This document shows, piece by piece, positions 61,499 to 64,000 of a DNA stretch of 64,000 bases. The stretch comes from Amorphophallus konjac. Taxonomy: Eukaryota > Streptophyta > Magnoliopsida > Alismatales > Araceae. The notes below the pieces were generated by a model. The model was not told where the DNA came from and ran no database searches. It saw nothing but the letters and a program-made list of their open reading frames with translations. How positions within the stretch are numbered: the stretch's first letter is position 1; every line of letters starts with the position of its first letter. The DNA is taken from positions 221,325,643-221,389,642 of the forward strand of contig CM040128.1 of NCBI GenBank assembly GCA_022559845.1. The letters run 5' to 3'. Made by a program: the position numbers and the translations under genes.

Positions 61499-63064
61499 AT
61501 GGATCGTCCTCCAATTTATGATGGTTCTAACTTTGAAAGTTGGCTAGGAGGCCTAGCTGTGTATGTTGATTCCATTGATCCCAAACTATGGAGTTTGCTA
61601 TCCAAAGGCCCACATCGATTACCCAAAGATCAGACCAAGTGGTCTAGTGAGGACACCTTTAAGAACCGTGATAATGTCATAATTCTTAATATCTTGAGAG
61701 CTGCTGTTAATACTGATGTATATTCTTTTGCTCTCAGGTGCAATTCTGGAAAAGAGATATATGACAAACTTATCTCTGCGCATAACCAACAGAGTGATAG
61801 TTGTTTGATGGCCAACCGGGATAATGAAGATTCCTCATCCAAGGTAAATTCTGAATCTGAATCCGAAGAGATTTCAATTGATGAATTATGGGATATGTAT
61901 GAGGAACATTCTGAGAAATGTAAATATTTGAAATCTGAAAATAGAAAGCTGAAAAAGAAATGTGATCAGATTAATTCGAATGCTCATTGTGAAAAATGTC
62001 AAGATCTGAGAAAATCTCATGAAATATGCTTAGCTAATCTGAATGTGAGTAAGGAACAAATTTCTGTTTTGGAAAATAAAAATCAGGAACTCACAGACAA
62101 GATTTCTGAACTAGAAGATAAGCTGAATTCATTAGGAAATGATCAAATCTTAACTAATGAATTAGTTCAGAATGAACTAACTAGAAAGGAGAATGAAGAG
62201 CTGAAGCTGCTTAATTCTGCTATATCTGAGAGACTTTTAATATTTGAAAAAGGGAAGAATTCAGTTGAAAATGAATATGAGAGAGTGAGTACATTGATAG
62301 AAGAGATTGATAGCTACAAAGCCATAAATGTCTTACTTAATGAAAAGATCACAGATTTTGAAATGCTCATTTCTTCTCTCAAAAATGAAATCACTGAATT
62401 GAACAATTCTCTGTCTGAGTCATTTAAAAATAAAGAAAATCCAAAGGCTGTTTCTAAGAAGAAAGTCTCTGATGGAGGCAGTAATCAGGAAGAAAGAAAA
62501 AGACATCACACAACCTTTGTGCGTTGCTCTGAGTTAGCTAGCACTTCAGGCTCTTCTTCTAATATGCATGCTAATCAGGAAAATAAGAAAACAAAGGAGA
62601 AAAGAAAAGTTTTGAAAAAGAATGATAACGATCAGCATGCTAAGAAAGTTCAGGCCAACAAATCTAGTGTCAAAAATGTCAAATGCTTTTACTATCATAG
62701 AATTGGCCACTTTATGCATGATTGTAGATTAAAGACGCAAGATGATTTGAATGCTAAAGAGCTTCATGATAGGAATCATGCATATCTGAAAAAGAAACTT
62801 CATTGCTTTCATTGTAACAAATTGGGCCATATTGCTGCAAATTGTTGGCATGCTAAGGGAAGAACAATTAACTCCAAAGCTGCTATAATCCCGGTAAAAA
62901 GACATGCATTCTATAAGAATCTTGACAGAATGAATTCTTCATGTTTTGAATGTGGAAAACATGGCCATACAGTCAAGGACTGTTGGCATGTTCAGAAGAA
63001 TCATATTAACCCCCCATGCTGTCAAATTCCATGCAAAACAATTTGTGAAATTTTCTTGTTTTAA
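61499..63064 (+). pseudogene. Sirevirus-like Gag (element L), frameshifted near the end
   Basis: Best Gag in the window: ATG 61499 (MDRPPIYDGSNFESWLGGL). Capsid domain about 61500-61810, with IDPKLWSLL and CNSGKEIYDKLISAH. A long coiled coil follows (61850-62420), then a Lys-rich segment and zinc knuckles CFYYHRIGHFMHDC, CFHCNKLGHIAANC and CFECGKHGHTVKDC (62685-62990). The first knuckle has Tyr in the second Cys position, as in element E. A run of six C at 63010-63015 shifts the frame, and the ORF ends at TAA 63062-63064. A further knuckle of type CFNCGKPGHKASEC is visible in the other frame at about 63057-63100, followed by a stop at 63119. Confidence 0.9.
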
Positions 63065-63364
63065 TTGTGGAAAACCTGGCCACAAAGCCTCTGAGTGCTG
63101 GGTGGCAGAGTTCAGAAAATAAAATGCCCATGCACACAACAGAAATTTTGACGTTCATGCACATGAATTTAATACTTACAATAAGGTGCATAAAAGGAAC
63201 TTAAATTCTGTTAGTTATCATGGTAAGTCTGGTCAATTTGGCTATTCCTTGTCCAGCTATAAGTTGATGGGCTATGATGATAATTCTATTAAGAGACCAG
63301 TCAGAACACCTGTTAGGGCTCATACAGGACCCAAGGCAGCTTGGGTTCCTGCAAGATCATATTG
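63065..63364 (+). pseudogene. Gag C-terminal remainder in the shifted frame (element L)
   Basis: After the frameshift one more intact knuckle is read, then TAA 63119-63121. The same frame continues to TGA at 63362-63364 with a degenerate last knuckle that has lost its Cys residues, ending in KAAWVPARSY just before the stem-loop. Element E ends similarly (KTSWLPACVK). Confidence 0.75.
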
Positions 63365-63381
63365 ATTGATATGTTGCAGGT

Positions 63382-63425
63382 GTGCCTTGGTGAGAGAAAT
63401 AAAAGGGGTAATTTAGCCAAGGCAC
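63382..63425 (+). other. Post-gag stem-loop (element L)
   Basis: GTGCCTTGG (63382-63390) and CCAAGGCAC (63417-63425), a perfect 9-bp inverted repeat with a 26-base loop containing AAAAGGGG. The arms are identical to those of element E, while the loop differs. Confidence 0.82.
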
Positions 63426-64000
63426 TCAAAAAGGAAGCCCCAGGATTCTACATCTCAGGTTAGTTCTGAACTTGTTTTTAAATTTCATCATCTGAAAATG
63501 CTGATTTGTCTGTTTGATATCTGAAATTGTTGAACTGTTCGTTTAATGTCTGATATTCTCTTCATGTCTAGCTGATCAGTCTGCATTCCAGACTCAGCTA
63601 CTGAGTTTTACCTTGCATATATCTGATGCTCTTCTCTCACTGATTATTGCACTGTGTAAATGGACTGCATGCTTGTTGTTGAATGCATAACTTGCTGATT
63701 GTGAATAGTTCTTCAGTGTATAGAGTCACTGCATGTGTCTAATGTCTGCATACATTATTTGCATGACTGACTTTGAAGTTGTTCAATGCATATAGAACTG
63801 ATTTGCATGATTGTCATTTGCCTATTGTCGTAGACTGCATGTTTTTCTATGCATAATAGGGCTGCTTTGCACTGCATTATCATTTGCTTAACCCTGGTAT
63901 ATAAAATGGTATGTTACTAAAGGGCAAGGAAATCTGCCCGGAGGTTTCTACCATGTGTGAGATGGTCTTTGAGACCAGGTTCTCCGCCAAGTACCATTGG
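63426..64000 (+). other. Start of the non-coding interior of element L
   Basis: No gene. CAG|GTTAGT at 63456-63464 corresponds to the donor-like CAG|GTAAGT of element E. CCAGACTCAGCTACT near 63588-63602 is shared with E. The last 90 bases contain short inverted repeats (GGTCTTTGAGACC at 63964-63976). Confidence 0.65.

Larger units (their letters stand above)
58596..64000 (+). mobile_element. Sirevirus-like gag element (element L, partial)
   Basis: Plus-strand element cut by the right edge: LTR, primer site, full-length gag with one frameshift, post-gag stem-loop, and the start of a non-coding region similar to that of element E. The first 640 bp after gag contain no protease, so it appears to share the gag-only structure, but the 3' half is not visible. 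Confidence 0.85.

Noticed and set aside
1..64000. tRNA or rRNA genes
   Set aside because: Only tRNA-complementary primer sites of retrotransposons were found; no cloverleaf with both arms and no rRNA-like stretch was recognised by eye. A tRNAscan-SE run would settle it.

Overview
This window is plant nuclear DNA made almost entirely of nested LTR retrotransposons. The evidence for a plant is Sirevirus-type Ty1/copia Gag proteins, chromodomain (Tekay/Del-type) and G-patch Ty3/gypsy elements, initiator-Met-tRNA primer sites, multiple polypurine tracts and a 5'-truncated L1-type LINE. I see no intact host gene. The species cannot be named from the sequence; an angiosperm with a large repeat-rich genome fits best.

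Layout. (A) 1-7595, minus strand: 5' half of a Ty3/gypsy element with a G-patch protease (LTR 6320-7595; Gag and protease in one frame broken only by three TAG codons; start of RT at the window edge). (B) 7594-7909: orphan minus-strand gene-like fragment. (C) 8069-16979, minus: a Tekay/Del-like chromovirus with decayed gag-pol, a truncated left LTR and a long right LTR carrying a strict 32-bp tandem array. (D) 16995-34610, minus: one Sirevirus-like LTR split by two insertions. These are (E) 17038-25414, plus, a gag-only Sirevirus with GGGTG target duplication, and (F) 26601-32941, plus, a gypsy-like non-autonomous element with CGCTC duplication. Subtracting both leaves 2888 bp for D, matching the 2878-bp intact LTR of E, so the nesting map closes arithmetically. 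(G) 35041-35877 plus 52834-54717, minus: a chromovirus LTR split by (H) 35878-52833, minus, a second gag-only Sirevirus-like element, itself split by (I) 41517-49108, plus, a relative of F with GTCGG duplication. (J) 55306-56526, minus: LINE 3' end. (K) 56527-58595: GC-rich orphan sequence ending in a tandem array of inverted repeats. (L) 58596-64000, plus: a third gag-only Sirevirus-like element, cut by the window edge.

Themes. First, non-autonomous elements dominate. E, H and L keep a Gag but no pol is visible where a complete view exists, and they share a stem-loop just after gag. F and I keep a Gag, then a conserved protein region of unknown function; I also keep an integrase C-terminus and chromodomain-like tail without an integrase core. 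Second, LTR upstream regions carry arrays of short motifs. A related motif (AAGTCTGTACAT-like) recurs in the Sirevirus-like LTRs and in the chromovirus LTR, while A has an array of small hairpins with about 31-33 bp spacing in both its leader and its U3. Third, decay is advanced: in-frame stops (often TAG/TGA), frameshifts, LTR truncations and internal deletions.
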